Below are positions 5,283 through 5,335 of a stretch of 5,335 nt of DNA, in pieces. Made by a program: the position numbers and the translations under genes. The notes below the pieces were generated by a model. That model saw only the letters and a program-made list of their open reading frames with translations, searched no databases and had not been told where the DNA came from. The DNA is taken from positions 1 to 5,335 of the forward strand of contig CANQMJ010000154.1 of assembly GCA_947624945.1 (NCBI GenBank), in the 5' to 3' direction. Positions within the stretch are counted from its first letter, which is position 1; the number at the start of each line of letters is the position of its first letter. This DNA comes from an uncultured Clostridia bacterium. GTDB taxonomy: Bacteria > Bacillota > Clostridia > Oscillospirales > CAG-272.

Positions 5283-5335
5283 ATGCTCGCGATATATAAA
5301 AAGGAGGTGCGTTCCGCGCTCTGCGGCATGATAGG
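5283..5335 (+). CDS. N-terminus of a probable ABC-2-type transporter permease (cut by the window edge)
   Basis: Only 17 codons are visible: MLAIYKKEVRSALCGMI. A short amphipathic start with a pattern like M-x-A-I-Y-K-x-E-x-R-S is typical of ABC-2 permeases of the GldF-like type, just before their first membrane helix, and such a gene is expected directly after this class of ATPase. No membrane segment is inside the window, so the call rests on this short N-terminus and on operon position. The gap from the ATPase stop is 25 nt and contains a strong ribosome site and no terminator, so co-transcription is likely. Confidence 0.75.
   Translation, partial: MLAIYKKEVRSALCGMI

Noticed and set aside
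4712..5329. 205-codon minus-strand frame with strongly hydrophobic, membrane-like stretches
   Set aside because: The hydrophobic runs (Ile, Val, Phe) are what the complement of GAY/GAA-rich acidic codons must encode. It lies wholly opposite the ATPase gene and the permease start, and I see no supporting start context.

Overview
The window reads as chromosomal DNA from a GC-rich member of the Firmicutes, most likely a gut-type clostridium (Oscillospiraceae/Christensenellales-like). This is an inference. It rests on strong Shine-Dalgarno sequences, a TTG start, an AraC regulator with a Firmicutes-style cupin domain, an ABC-2 exporter pair, and GC-rich coding sequence that still makes heavy use of the Ile codon ATA. 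I saw no rRNA, tRNA, CRISPR array, insertion sequence or phage gene.

Layout. (1) Positions 2-2917, plus strand: carB, the large subunit of carbamoyl-phosphate synthase. It is complete at the 3' end and lacks roughly the first 90 codons, which lie off the left edge. (2) Positions 2921-2962: a hairpin terminator shared by two convergent genes. (3) Positions 2995-3768, minus strand: an AraC-family regulator with an N-terminal cupin and two C-terminal helix-turn-helix units. (4) Positions 3769-4048: an AT-rich divergent control region. It has a recognisable minus-strand promoter, several inverted repeats, and repeated copies of a motif close to YCGTCAMA. (5) Positions 4049-5257, plus strand: an ABC transporter ATPase of the DrrA/GldA type with a ~95-residue, extremely acidic C-terminal tail. 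(6) Positions 5283-5335: the first 17 codons of a downstream gene, very probably the ABC-2 permease partner.

How the parts work together. CarB is housekeeping (pyrimidine and arginine biosynthesis) and looks unrelated to the rest. The AraC regulator and the exporter operon are head to head, and the motif shared between their promoter sides suggests that the regulator controls both itself and the transporter. That link is inference.

The most unusual feature is the exporter ATPase tail. Nearly half of it is Asp/Glu, it contains short in-frame tandem repeats, and it switches glutamate codon completely (28 GAG to 1 GAA before the tail; 0 GAG to 11 GAA within it). I do not see a clearly new multi-gene defence or mobile system here. 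The acidic tail and the motif-rich divergent region are the best leads.
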